Positions 33,638 through 44,414 of a stretch of 64,000 nucleotides of DNA are shown here, one piece after another; position 1 is the stretch's first letter; each line of letters begins with the position of its first letter. The position numbers and the translations under genes are program-made. Origin of the DNA: Mixophyes australis. Lineage: Eukaryota; Chordata; Amphibia; Anura; Limnodynastidae. The notes below the pieces were generated by a model. That model had not been told where the DNA came from. It saw only the letters and a list, made by a program, of their open reading frames with translations, and did no database searches. The stretch is taken from the NCBI GenBank assembly GCA_036250195.1, contig JAVHZZ010000011.1, forward strand, positions 875,001-939,000. Direction: 5' to 3'.

Positions 33638-35258
33638 CACCAGCAAATTCCGTAGTGCATTACAATTGGTAACAAACATTAATAATACAATACTGGGTAA
33701 TACATACAGAGAGGTAAGAGGGCCCTGCTCGCAAGCTTACAATCTATGGGACAATGGGAGTTTGAAACACAAGGGCATGTGCTACATCGTATTGCACACT
33801 GGACCAGCTAGAATGCAAAGGTAAAAGTATTTAGTGGGCTGTGTGATCAGTCACACAGCAATGTTGGTCAGAAGGTTGTTGTCTTGTGTCAGTTATGTAG
33901 AGGGTGGTAATTGGGTAACCTAGGAAGATTAAGATGGTGGTTGAGGAATATCATAAGCTTGCCTGAAGAGGTGGGTTTTCAGAATGCTTGAAGGTTTGAA
34001 GACTAAAGGAAAGTCTTATTGTGCGAGGGAGGGAATTCCACAAAGAGAGTGCAGCCCGAAAAGAGTCCTGTAACCGGGAATGGGAGGATGTGATGAGAGT
34101 GGAAGAGAGATGCAGATGTTGTTCAAAACAGAGGTGTCGAGTCGGGAGATATTTTGAGACAAGTGAGGAGATGTATGTCGGTGTAATTTTGTTGACGGCC
34201 TTGTATGTTTGTAGAAGAATTTTATATTGGATTTTTTGAAATACAGTCAGCCAATGTAGAAACTGACAGAATGGTTCAGTAGAGGAAGAACGGGTTGCAA
34301 GGAAAACCAATCTAGCCGCTGCATGCAAAATAGATTGTAGGGGTTCAAGTCTGACTTTGAGAAGACCAGTAAGGACGGACTTACAATAGTCGATGCAGGA
34401 GATGATAAGTGCATGAATTAATGTTTTTGCAGTGTCTTGTGTGAGATATGTGCGTATTCTGGAAATGTTCTTTAGATGTATGTAACATGATTTAGATATA
34501 GAGTCGATGTGGGGAATAAATGATAGTTGTGAGTCAAGGATTACACCTAGGCAACGAGCTTGCGGGGTGGCATTTATCGTCATGTTATCAACAGAAATAG
34601 CAATGTCAGGCTGGAAGCTTCTGTTTTTGGGTGGGAATATTATTAATTCAGTTTTTGAAAGATTGAGTTTGAGTTGGTGAGAAGACATCCAAGATGAAAT
34701 GGCAGAAAGACAGTCAGTAACGCGAGACAACACAGATGGTGTGAGATCAGGAGGGGATAGATAGATTTATGTATCATCCGCACAGTGATGATACTGAAAT
34801 CCAAAGGAGCTTATTAGAGAAGTGGTGTAGATAGAGAATAGCAGTGGACCTAGGACTGAGCCTTGTGGTCTCCAACTGATAAAGGAAGCGGAGCAGAGGT
34901 GGATCCAGAGAAATTAGCACTGAAAGAGTGATTAGATAGGTAGGATGAGACCCAGGATAGGACAGTGCCTTCAAGACCTAGGGATTGTAGCGTTTGTATG
35001 AGGAGAGAGTGGTCAACAGTGTCAAATGAGAATTGAAAGAGAGTAATGGCTTTTACTTTTTGCTGTCATCAAATAATTGACAACCTTGGTCAGCGCAGTC
35101 TCTGTGGAGTGTTGAGAGCGAAAACCTGACTGAAGAGAATCCAGTAGGTTGTTTGCTGTGACAAAGTGTGTGAGGCGAATGTTGGCAATTCTCTCGAGAA
35201 GCTTGGAGGGGCATGGGAGCTGAGAAATGGGGCGGTAATTTGAGAGTTTGGGTCAGAA
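33636..35258 (-). mobile_element. L2-clade LINE, minus strand, 5'-truncated
   Basis: The 3' UTR starts beside the microsatellite (AATTCCGTAGTGCATTACAA, then CTTACAATCTATGGGACAAT) and is followed, going up the plus coordinates, by RT coding sequence on the minus strand. It ends near 35258, where similarity to the other minus-strand copy (50656-52875) stops and Tc1 sequence begins. It is the same subfamily as that copy and differs from the plus-strand LINE at 13.1 kb. Confidence 0.9.
33951..34733 (-). pseudogene. L2 LINE RT C-terminal region (pseudogene)
   Basis: A 260-codon minus-strand frame downstream of the YADD box of L2 [75 protein letters not shown] and the C-terminal SRLQDSFRAALSLWNSLP. 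The upstream RT portion (34774-35250) is interrupted by stops and frame changes; the active-site region near 34770-34790 is damaged. Confidence 0.88.
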
Positions 35259-35274
35259 AGTGAAAGCGTTTAGG

Positions 35275-35997
35275 AACAACAGCAACTCGGACATGAAGCG
35301 GAAGACCACGTAAACTCATAGAGCGAGGTCAACGACTGCTATGGCGCATGGTTCGTAAAAGTCACTAACACTCTGCTGATTCCGTAGCTGAAGAGTTCCG
35401 AACTTCCACTGGAATTAATGTAAGCACAAAACCCGTGCGACAGGAGCTTAATGGAATGGGTTTCATGCCCGAGCAGCTGCATGCAAGCCTCACATCACTA
35501 AGACCAATGCCAAGTGTTTGGTGGAGTGGTGTAATGCACACCGACACTGGACTGTGGAGCAGTAGAAACGTGTTCTTTGGAGTGACGAATCGCGCTTCTC
35601 TGTTTGTCAGTCAGATGGGCAATTCTTGGTTGGGTGGATGCCAGGAAAACGTTACCTGTCTGACTGCATTATGGTATGGGGCTGTTTTTCAGGGTTTGGG
35701 CTAGGCCCCTTCTCTCCAGTGAAGGACAATCTTAATGCTTCAGTATACCAAGTCATTTTGGACAATGCTATGATTCCAGCTTTGGCAACAGTTGTGGGAA
35801 AGCCCTTTTCTATCCCAACATGACTGTGCCCCAGTGCACAAAGCAATGACTACAAGGACATGGTTTGATGAGCTCGGTGTGGAAGAACTTGACTGACCAG
35901 CACAGAGCCCTGACCTCAACCCCATCGCACACCTTTGGGATGAACTGGAACGGAGATTGTGAGCCAGGACTTCTCCTCCAACATCAGTGTCTGACCT
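35275..35997 (+). pseudogene. Tc1 transposase (pseudogene)
   Basis: Frames read in pieces: NSNSDMKR-like and GRPRKLIERGQRLLWRMV in the helix-turn-helix region; SVCQSDGQFLVGWMPGKRYL and MVWGCFSGFGLGPFSPVKD in the catalytic domain (35600-35730); and SPDLNPIAHLWDELER at the end. The last motif normally reads PIEH, where Glu is the third catalytic residue of the DD34E triad; here codon 35927-35929 encodes Ala. A TGA replaces a Trp codon near 35895 and several frameshifts are present, so it was dead before or soon after the LTR element inserted. C-terminal coding sequence continues at 40255-40360. Confidence 0.88.
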
Positions 35998-36840
35998 TGT
36001 GAAGATATCGGGTTTATCTGGCCCAGTGCTACCCAGTACCTTCTAGGATTCGTATGTTCACTCAGGCAAAATGCAGTTATAAAAATACAACAGTATATTT
36101 ATTGTCATACAAATCACACTACAATATTATGTACACACAGTAAATAAATGCCAGGCAGATTTACCACATCATCTGTCCCTTACCCCAATAACTTAAGGAG
36201 ATATAGTCACCTGCTGTCCAGACTTCATGACCCATGGATCCCTCTCAGCTGCATATATAGACTCGAGTTAGAAAACGACAATTCAAAACTCCATCTTGCA
36301 CCTTCCTGAATGAAATCCAAGCATGACCCACCCTCCCCCCTGGAGTTGTTCCTTATGTATCACAGGTCTAATTTCCACAGTCTTTCCCCTCCCTGGGCAA
36401 ACCCCTGCGTCTATTCTACTTAACCATTGGTCAGTGCTGGACTGGGGGGGGGGGGGGGTTGGACAGGGGAGTGAAGATGAGCTGTCCTTTCAGGGAACCT
36501 CCCCTGTTAGATGGCCTGTCTGGACTAGCCTGGTGAGAACAATGGACACTAATTAGTTTTCCTACTCAGGCACATGGCAGCCTGATCCCTACCCATAATC
36601 CCCCTGGCTTCACTTTAAAGACAATGAATAGCAGCCTTACTTCAAGTTATCAATATACAATAAACAATATACATATGTACACTGAACTACAATGTCCCCT
36701 TAGCCACATGTTATTGGACAATGCAGTTATAGTCTGGTGAGCTGGGGAAACAAAAGAAGGCTATAAAAAGTATTTGCTATAATTCACATTATGTGAGAAA
36801 TGAGACATGCTCACAGGGTTATCAAACTCATTTCGTCACA
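35998..36840 (-). repeat. 3' LTR of the young element (843 bp)
   Basis: Minus-strand order places this copy downstream. Identical in length to the partner and more than 99 percent identical, including a 15-bp G run (36444-36458). TGTGA...TCACA termini. Confidence 0.96.
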
Positions 36841-36844
36841 TATA

Positions 36845-36860
36845 CCTCCCCTACTTTTTT
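36845..36860 (-). promoter_or_regulatory. Polypurine-tract candidate of the young element
   Basis: Minus-strand AAAAAAGTAGGGGAGG, four bases before the 3' LTR and 38 bp after the ORF ends. Confidence 0.65.
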
Positions 36861-36897
36861 AGCCCTTGTTTCCCAGTGACTCCCTAGCCCCAAGTAA

Positions 36898-39231
36898 TCA
36901 TTTCTTACAAGTCCAAAGTTTCTGGCCTGCTGTGGTTTCTCCTGGGTCTGATGGTAAGGTAGACAGCAGTACACAGTTCCTCTTTCTCCCACCAGGGTCC
37001 CATGGCTGCAGGCATATCTTCCCACCCAGCTGGAGTGGGGGTTTATGCTGCCCTGTGTCATAAGATGAGACAACAATAAAACTGGGCCACTCCGGTGCAT
37101 ACATCCATTGTATTACAATTGTAGTCCAACATCCCTTGGGTGCCTTATCCACCCTTAATTGCCCAACTGCAAATAGTCCCTTGGCCTGTCCTCTGTTTCT
37201 GGAGACCATGCTCCCCTCCCCCACATATTCGAGTGAAAACTGCCAAGTGGCAGGCAAACTTTCTGGCTCTTTGTCCGTTTGTTTCTGGCCAAGATCCAAT
37301 CCCCCCTCCCCCAAACACTCAAGGGACAACTGCCCAGTGGCAGGCAAGCGTGGGGGCTCCATTAATTCTTTGCTTATGGGGAATCCTCTGTCCCCCTCCC
37401 AAACCACATGTGGGTGCCCCTGTAAGTATGTTGGTGTGCATCTCCCCTCCCCTGCTACCACATCCAACTGTTGCACTACTTCCCTCTCCTCTGGCGCATC
37501 GGGGTAGTGTGAATCCTCATTGGACACAGACTTGTCCTCCTGGCAGCAAAACAAAGTGGATGGTCCAGTGCAGGCCTCTGGTATTGGGTCCTGGATTCCC
37601 AGATTTGGAGCTGGAGTGCGATGCATCAAAGCTGGTGGGGCTGGTGAATCTTGCTGTACTGGTGCCCTCTCAGACACCCACTCAGTCAACATCTCCTCAT
37701 CTGCCAGTTCTGCATAGGGGAAGGCATAAGTGTAATTTTCCCAGGGCCCCATGGTAGTGGCCTCTGACATGACAATTCCTTTATCCTCTCCCATTAATTC
37801 TGTCCTACAGTCTGTAAACATGATTTCTGCTGAGATCATATGTTGTGCAAGTTTATGATTCTCTTCTGTCACAATTGGGTACAGCTGTACATCACTTGCC
37901 CCGGAGAGCACACATGCGGTATCCTGCGTTACTTCATTAAACAAATTCTTTTCAGGCACAACAGGGATGGATAACTGATCTTTTCTGTAATTCTGTTCTA
38001 ACTCAGACACAGTCTCAGGTTCCAATAACACTGGCAAATTATCAGAAGATGCTGCTACATGGTACTTACTTGGTAGCTCTTTTCGATCCAAGTCACCAAA
38101 TGGGAGAATTTCTCCTAATCCTTTCTGAGTAGTCGGAGGTACAACATCCTCACCAAGCAGTTCTTCTCCAGTCTCCCCCAAGATAGTAGCTTGGGCAACT
38201 GTATTTAATCCACTGGGATGGACCTCCCCCTGATTAACAGACTGAGCAGCCATCTTTTTAGAGTGTGACAAAAGATATTCCAATTGGCATTTTTCAGTAT
38301 TCACTCGATAACACTGATCCTGCCACATTTCAGTGTCTGTAAATCCTTGCCGCCATACCTCATCCTCTGCTTCTTCAAAACTCTGTTGCAGACATTGCAT
38401 TTGTTCCCAGAGAGGTATGTGGGGACCTAAAGTGAGCATCCATTTTCTATAAACACTAAAGGCATTGATGGGATTCTCCTGATCTTTTAACAAACGTTTC
38501 AGGATATCCATGTGCGTGCAGTACAGGTAAGGTACACCCCGGATCTGGCATTCCACTATCAGCTCCTCCATACTCATTGTCTCTAGTGGATCTGTAGAAT
38601 CTGCTAATGGGACAGATTCTATTAATACATTTGCAGGGGATTCATCAGGCATGTCCCTGTGCTGTAATAGTCCATTTACGTCTTGTTTGTATTGCTGATT
38701 ATTGTTGTATCTGGATTCTCCCTTGGCCAGATTCTGCATAATACAAATAACTTCATGTGTAAAATCATCCCATGCTGGTTCATCCCGAAAATTACAGGCA
38801 CTTGCCTCCTCTTTCAACATTAGGAACACATCCAACAGGTTCTCCAATTTCTCCTGTAGACTGGCTCCTTCCCACATAATAATCTTTGGGCACTCCTCAT
38901 CCCAATAATCCAAAATGTGCTGCATTGTGGTGGGGTGGTGCAACACATCCATATCCCCATCCTGCAGACACTGCCACAGTCCTTCATCCCAGTACGCCTT
39001 TCTCCTGGGTGTACTGGACTGCTTCATCCCTTCCTTTGGGAACTTTTGCAACACTGGGCTGTGACCTGCTCTCTTGTTCCTAGAGCTCACACCCATTTTA
39101 CTTCCAGGGATCACCTCACTGTGATTTCCTCTCTTTGAGACACGGTTCCATCTTCCGCTCTCCTCTGGCGGGGTGCGCTTCCCCTTATCAAATCGGCACT
39201 TAGATGGCATCTTCCCTCGCCTAAAGCTCAC
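36898..39231 (-). CDS. 777-aa Gag-like protein of unknown function, SAP-like motif
   Basis: An uninterrupted ORF fills most of the internal region. Residues 1-78 are rich in Lys/Arg. Residues 80-170 look helical (FLMLKEEASACNF, EVICIMQNLAKGES). Residues 219-248 (MSMEELIVECQIRGVPYLYC and onward to LKRLLKDQ) resemble a SAP-type DNA/RNA-binding helix-extended-helix motif. Residues 260-330 are Glu/Gln-rich and may form a coiled coil. The C-terminal half is acidic and Pro-rich with low-complexity stretches. No CCHC knuckle, protease DSG, RT or integrase motif was found. By position, between priming site and polypurine tract of an LTR element, it is most likely a structural Gag-like protein. I do not recognise the family. 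The Met at 39231 is the first in frame after the leader; a second Met follows seven codons later. Confidence 0.85.
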   Translation of the reverse strand: MSFRRGKMPSKCRFDKGKRTPPEESGRWNRVSKRGNHSEVIPGSKMGVSSRNKRAGHSPVLQKFPKEGMKQSSTPRRKAYWDEGLWQCLQDGDMDVLHHPTTMQHILDYWDEECPKIIMWEGASLQEKLENLLDVFLMLKEEASACNFRDEPAWDDFTHEVICIMQNLAKGESRYNNNQQYKQDVNGLLQHRDMPDESPANVLIESVPLADSTDPLETMSMEELIVECQIRGVPYLYCTHMDILKRLLKDQENPINAFSVYRKWMLTLGPHIPLWEQMQCLQQSFEEAEDEVWRQGFTDTEMWQDQCYRVNTEKCQLEYLLSHSKKMAAQSVNQGEVHPSGLNTVAQATILGETGEELLGEDVVPPTTQKGLGEILPFGDLDRKELPSKYHVAASSDNLPVLLEPETVSELEQNYRKDQLSIPVVPEKNLFNEVTQDTACVLSGASDVQLYPIVTEENHKLAQHMISAEIMFTDCRTELMGEDKGIVMSEATTMGPWENYTYAFPYAELADEEMLTEWVSERAPVQQDSPAPPALMHRTPAPNLGIQDPIPEACTGPSTLFCCQEDKSVSNEDSHYPDAPEEREVVQQLDVVAGEGRCTPTYLQGHPHVVWEGDRGFPISKELMEPPRLPATGQLSLECLGEGGLDLGQKQTDKEPESLPATWQFSLEYVGEGSMVSRNRGQAKGLFAVGQLRVDKAPKGCWTTIVIQWMYAPEWPSFIVVSSYDTGQHKPPLQLGGKICLQPWDPGGRKRNCVLLSTLPSDPGETTAGQKLWTCKK

Positions 39232-39389
39232 AACGCTTTTCGTGACACTTTCTACCTTAAAGCCTTTAGGAGTAAGTTCAGGATAATGTGGTAACTGGTT
39301 TCTAGTGCTAACTGCTTTGCAGAGCCCTGGAATGTATCACGATACAGTTCCCCTGCAGCTCTACCCAGATAGGACCTGGGACTGAGTGA

Positions 39390-39407
39390 CCCCACTGCTT
39401 GCCACCA
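39390..39407 (-). promoter_or_regulatory. Primer-binding site candidate, tRNA-Leu-like
   Basis: Four bases after the 5' LTR the minus strand reads TGGTGGCAAGCAGTGGGG. Apart from one extra base and one or two changes this fits the complement of the 3' end of vertebrate tRNA-Leu (AAG/UAG type). Confidence 0.6.
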
Positions 39408-39411
39408 AAAA

Positions 39412-40254
39412 TGTGAAGATACCGGGTTTATCTGGCCCAGTGCTACCCAGTACCTTCTAGGATTCGTATGGTCACTCAGGCAAAATGCAGTTATAAAAAT
39501 ACAACAGTATATTTATTGTCATACAAATCACACTACAATATTATGTACACACAGTAAATAAATGCCAGGCAGATTTACCACATCATCTGTCCCTTACCCC
39601 AATAACTTAAGGAGATATAGTCACCTGCTGTCCAGACTTCATGACCCATGGATCCCTCTCAGCTGCATATATAGACTCGAGTTAGAAAACGACAATTCAA
39701 AACTCCATCTTGCACCTTCCTGAATGAAATCCAAGCATGACCCACCCTCCCCCCTGGAGTTGTTCCTTATGTATCACAGGTCTAATTTCCACAGTCTTTC
39801 CCCTACCTGGGCAAACCCCTGCGTCTATTCTACTTAACCATTGGTCAGTGCTGGACTGGGGGGGGGGGGGGGTTGGACAGGGGAGTGAAGATGAGCTGTC
39901 CTTTCAGGGAACCTCCCCTGTTAGATGGCCTGTCTGGACTAGCCTGGTGAGAACAATGGACACTAATTAGTTTTCCTACTCAGGCACATGGCAGCCTGAT
40001 CCCTACCCATAATCCCCCTGGCTTCACTTTAAAGACAATGAATAGCAGCCTTACTTCAAGTTATCAATATACAATAAACAATATACATATGTACACTGAA
40101 CTACAATGTCCCCTTAGCCACATGTTATTGGACAATGCAGTTATAGTCTGGTGAGCTGGGGAAACAAAAGAAGGCTATAAAAAGTATTTGCTATAATTCA
40201 CATTATGTGAGAAATGAGACATGCTCACAGGGTTATCAAACTCATTTCGTCACA
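39412..40254 (-). repeat. 5' LTR of the young element (843 bp)
   Basis: Same length and termini as the left copy. On the minus strand it precedes the ORF. A TATATA sequence lies near 39667-39672 and may be part of its promoter. Confidence 0.96.
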
Positions 40255-40454
40255 GACCTCATAAATGCTCAACAGAATAAAATTCCCACAGAAACACTCC
40301 AACATCTTGTGGAGCCTTCCAAGAAGAGTGGAAGCTGTTATCACTGCAAATGGGGGACCAACTCCATATTAAAGTATATTTATTTGAAAACAATATTATT
40401 ACAGTCCCCGTTGGTATAATGGTCAAGCGTCATAATACTTTTGTCCATATAGTG

Positions 40455-40500
40455 TGTGTGTGTGTATGTGTATATATGTATATATACACACACACATAGA
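40455..40500 (+). repeat. Simple repeat after Tc1 right end
   Basis: TGTGTGTGTGTATGTGTATA then TATATACACACACACA. It directly follows the Tc1 terminal repeat. Confidence 0.85.
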
Positions 40501-42410
40501 TTCACACATATACACACAAACATACTGGTCGCTGTATAGCGCCTGCTGACTTCATACTGTTCTGTATGTATCCTTCTATTCTAATATGTATCATATTGTC
40601 TATTTGTGTCCTGTTGAAGACATCTTCGTTCCTCTCCCATATCAGGGTGATTACCTTGCAGGTGATTGCTAATTTCTTTTTAGACCTGAAATCAAATTTC
40701 TTTCTGCAAACATTCAGGGTCGTGATTAGCATAACGGACCTTAACGGCCTGTGATTAAGTTAGTGTATTCCTGTGGTGTATATTATAGTAATCAGCGAGA
40801 GCCGTGTTCACTCTTGCTGACCTGACTGCCACATTCCCTCCAGATCGCTGTAATGGATGTAGCGTTATTAGACTGTGATCTCCTGTGGTCACTTAGCTGG
40901 ACACCCTGAGAGTGCCCATCCTGCCCTAATAATGCAGAGCAAGTCACCCTGGAGGGAAGTCACAACAAGAGCGGCGCTGATATATGAATCTTGGGCTGCA
41001 ACATGAGACGACTTCACAAATCACTGTAAATTGTACATTGTGCACACTGCAATATTCATTACTATGCAGTTAATCAATGCATAAGGAACTAGTGACATTA
41101 CTGAGGCACCATGTGCTCCATACCTCAGTCATAAGACAGAATCCTGATACTTATCAGATATATTAGGCTATAACTGTAACCTTGATGCTACATCTGATGG
41201 CTTCACGGTGAGTGTGTATAAAATTATAGATAATCACAAAAGTGTAAAACAAATTTTGTGGTGAAAAGTCCAGTTTTATGCTAGTGAGGGACAGGCGGAG
41301 CTCCAGTTCTTCACCTGAGTTATTGTAAGATGTCTTTGTTGTAGCATGTAACACTTGTGTGAATGCTGCTGTGTTATTACAGATAGGTGTCTCTTTCATT
41401 GATGTGTTGTTTTAACTTATTACTGAGATTAAGGGTAATGTGTCACCCTTTTGAAGGTTAGAGTGTCGCCCATGTGGCCCCTGAAGTGTATCAGTTTGCC
41501 CATCACTGTTATATTATAAATTGTGTAAATTGGACAAGCTGGCCACTAAAGTGTTATAGATTATAATTTATCTTTAAATCCTGGAATTTTCTCCTTTTTA
41601 GTTAAACGCAGGTGTTGAGGAAAAAGAATGAGAGGGATCATTTGTTTGGAGGTAGTTTTTGAGAAAAAAACATTTTTAAAGTGGTGGAATAATTTTGCAT
41701 GCGCAGTATTCTTAAATGTAAATTTCCATATTATTCCCCTTCATCTAGTAGATGGAATGATACATAAGACATATTATGGTGGGTGACCTTCCCTATCCTG
41801 CCTTCAGTTTCATTAGTAATGAGACCCACACAGGTTAAGGTCAGTCTGTGTTAGTTATTGTGTATGTTTTATAACATGGACAATGTCTTTCATGTGACAA
41901 ATAAATATATTGTATAGAGCAAATTGCTTCTGAAGCATCTTAAAGTAGTTTAGATAATCAACAACACAATATCGCTCCATCCTTCCAATCTATATCTGGC
42001 TGCACAGAAATGTCTTTTTAATCTCTACTTGTGGCGAATGGACATTTAAGGAAGCGTTGTTAATTATGCTCTGTACATTGGACACACACCATTAGGTACA
42101 GAAGAGAAGTCTGTGCTGTTACTGAGGACATAGGAAAGGTGGAAAAAGCAATACAGTGTTGTTTATTATACTTTATTACCGTCCAAATCACATAAGGGAT
42201 CCACCACATCGTCTGCTTTACCCAGGGCAGTCCTGATTTTTCCCTGTGGGCCTTTGGAGCTTGGAATGCTTGTTTTCCTTCAATCCTATGACTGATTAAT
42301 TAATCCAAAGTGATGGCTTTCTGGTCATCCTGAGATATATGAGGCAGCAATGTAATGTAACATGGTGAAACAATGTGTGCCATGCAGAAGCTGGGGGACA
42401 CATATAGGGG
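40501..42410. other. No gene seen; non-coding
   Basis: No recognised protein. Contains the small interspersed repeat at 41405-41510. Confidence 0.5.
41405..41510. mobile_element. Short interspersed repeat, copy 1 (possible hAT end)
   Basis: TTATTACTGAGATTAAGGGT, CACCCTTTTGAAGGTTAGAG, CCTGAAGTGTATCAGTTTGC and CCCATCACTG align in order with 50335-50425. The end reads CAGTGATGGGCAAACTG on the opposite strand, which resembles hAT termini (CAGTGATGG...). Confidence 0.5.
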
Positions 42411-42795
42411 CCTAATTAGTATTGCTTTTTTTTTCCATTAAATTCCACCGACGCACATTTAAGATATGTGCACATTTATTTATAGTACATCGCTACGATA
42501 TGTGCTTCTTTGTGTTTTTTTTTTTTTTTCAAAATTCCAAAGTTCCGTGAAGGTAATTACGCATACGGTAATGTACACCAGCTCAGGCACATACAGCTCA
42601 TTGTGGTGTACATTACCGTATGGGGAGAGCATTGTGGTTGAGGGATCTTTCTGCTCTCCCCTCCGGTCACCAGGTGGTCACATAGAGGACATAGGAGAGT
42701 GGTCTTTGCAGGAACAGCAGTTTTTCATGACTGCTGTTCCTGTAGAAGTTTTTAAATAAATATGCACAATATTGCAATCCTTATCGCAATGATGA
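42411..42795. mobile_element. Fold-back MITE-like element with two perfect hairpins
   Basis: Outer arms pair imperfectly: TGTGCACATTTATTTA near 42470 against TTGTGCATATTTATTTA read from about 42770. Inside are an 18-bp perfect inverted repeat (42563-42580 and 42604-42621; ATACGGTAATGTACACCA) around a 23-nt loop, and a 12-bp perfect one (42709-42720 and 42731-42742; CAGGAACAGCAG) around a 10-nt loop. No coding region. Confidence 0.55.
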
Positions 42796-44190
42796 TTGAA
42801 ATACATTGTGTATAAAATGTGGTGGGTGATAAACAGGAGCCAAAGCATTCTGTATTCACAGCTGACATTGTAGCTGAAGTTCTTTTCTTTGATATTTACA
42901 GGCTGGTTGGATATTTAAATGTAATCTGGAAAAGGAGATGATTTTAATCGGATACAGATATAGAAAGTATGAATCTGTGTTACCCAGCTTAGTGGCTTAA
43001 AGTCAACTTGCTATAACCAGAACCAAGTAACATTTACTACCAAAGTCATAGGATCAGTGGACACAACAAGTCTGTAGTTACCACTGCTCAGGAACAGGAA
43101 CACATACTGAGAATTGCATGCAACACAAGAGAAGCAGCACATTTGGTAAGTTTGATACAAAGGCAAGTGCATGATTTTTAGGTAGTTCCATATATACCAT
43201 TTACATACGCAGCAATATTATATAGAGTTTGTATAACAGACATTACTTATACATTCTGCTATAGAACACCTACTCATCACAACACCTTGTCGCAGGCAGT
43301 AAGTGACTCTGTACTAACCTTTGTATCACTGGCAGCTAGAATTCCACAGTCCCAGTACCATGCCAGTTGGGGGGGAAGGGGGCGAGGCAAGGTGTGAAGT
43401 GACCCTGCTGACTTTATGATGATTGCTTTAACCTGCAACCCCAAGGCTCCCATTAATAGTACAATGTATGTGTTTATCAGTCACCTCTATCATCGATACA
43501 TTGAGGTGTGGAAAAAGTTTTCATCCATTAAAAGCCCCTGTAGGAAAATCCAGCCTAAGAACAAGGTACGAGATGTAACAGAACGATAATGCAATTTCTC
43601 AGCGATCATAATAGAATCCGCATCCTGAACATTACGGCTCCTGTTTTCTATATAATTACCTGCCAATATTCATATACACACTGTATTTTCCTCAGCTTAT
43701 ATGTGACGGCTTAAATGGTGTTAGAAGGAAGGGAAATGATGAAGACAAGAACTCATATCTTCCTAATATCAGATGTACATCAAGTAAATCCCTTTAATCC
43801 GACTCAGTCTAAGCAAAATTAAGATAAAGACAAATTTCCCACATTCTTGTTTCAATTATAATAATGAGAGTAAACAACCTCTTGCTTTCTTGAGGCTATA
43901 TTAGGGGATATTTACAAATCAGACGTGGCAGGGGATTGGGATGGAGCAATAACATCGCCCCATGAGGACCCTGACTGAAGGTATTTAATAACCACTGACA
44001 TTTTTATTGCGGCCTCTTGGCTGTCTATACGCAGCTGACGGAAGAAGGAATGGAAAACATGTGTTTGGGAGGAGGGGTAATCAAATCTTGTCCCGCTACA
44101 TAGACTTTTATAGCAGTAAGAAATCATTAATATAAAATGTTCCACAATTTGGGAGCTGCCGCAATGATCACTTCCTTATTGGGGAATTTA
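42796..44190. other. No gene seen; non-coding
   Basis: AT-rich, no recognised features. Confidence 0.5.
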
Positions 44191-44414
44191 TTTTATTCTC
44201 AAACTTTTGCAGTTCGCGGCACTCTTACAGTCTCCTAATTTTTTCAAGGCACCCCTCCAAAATAATTACTGAGCAATCCTGTTTTAGAAGTAGTTGGGTC
44301 AAAAAATTGTAATAAGTATTTAGGTCACGACAGAAATACTTATTTAGTTGTATGCAAAAATGCCCCTCTGCATCCAGACACTCTGCCCCCTCTGCATCCA
44401 GGCACACTGCCCTC

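Larger units (their letters stand above)
35998..40254 (-). mobile_element. Young non-autonomous LTR retrotransposon with one large ORF
   Basis: Two 843-bp direct repeats, starting TGTGA and ending TCACA, flank 2571 bp. The 5-bp target duplication GACCT is intact (35993-35997 and 40255-40259). The internal region holds a tRNA-type priming site next to the right LTR, one ORF of 777 codons on the minus strand, and a purine tract beside the left LTR. There is no protease, RT or integrase, so the element must be mobilised in trans. The LTRs differ at only three positions noticed (36008, 36055 and 36392 against their partners), so insertion was very recent. The host DNA is a Tc1 pseudogene. Confidence 0.95.
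35260..40454 (+). mobile_element. Tc1/mariner element, 5'-truncated, split by an LTR element
   Basis: Tc1-type transposase sequence runs from 35260 to 35997, is interrupted by the LTR element, and resumes at 40255 with the C-terminal coding end, 3' flank and the right terminal repeat ATACTTTTGTCCATATAGTG (to 40454). The left terminal repeat and N-terminal part are missing; the left edge joins L2 sequence directly. A simple repeat follows the right end. Confidence 0.9.

Noticed and set aside
37140..37757. 205-residue plus-strand frame opposite the 777-codon ORF
   Set aside because: Antisense shadow of the larger ORF with no independent features.
35998..40254. Assembly duplication instead of LTRs
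   Set aside because: Matching TGTGA/TCACA ends, the 5-bp duplication, priming site and polypurine tract together fit an LTR element.
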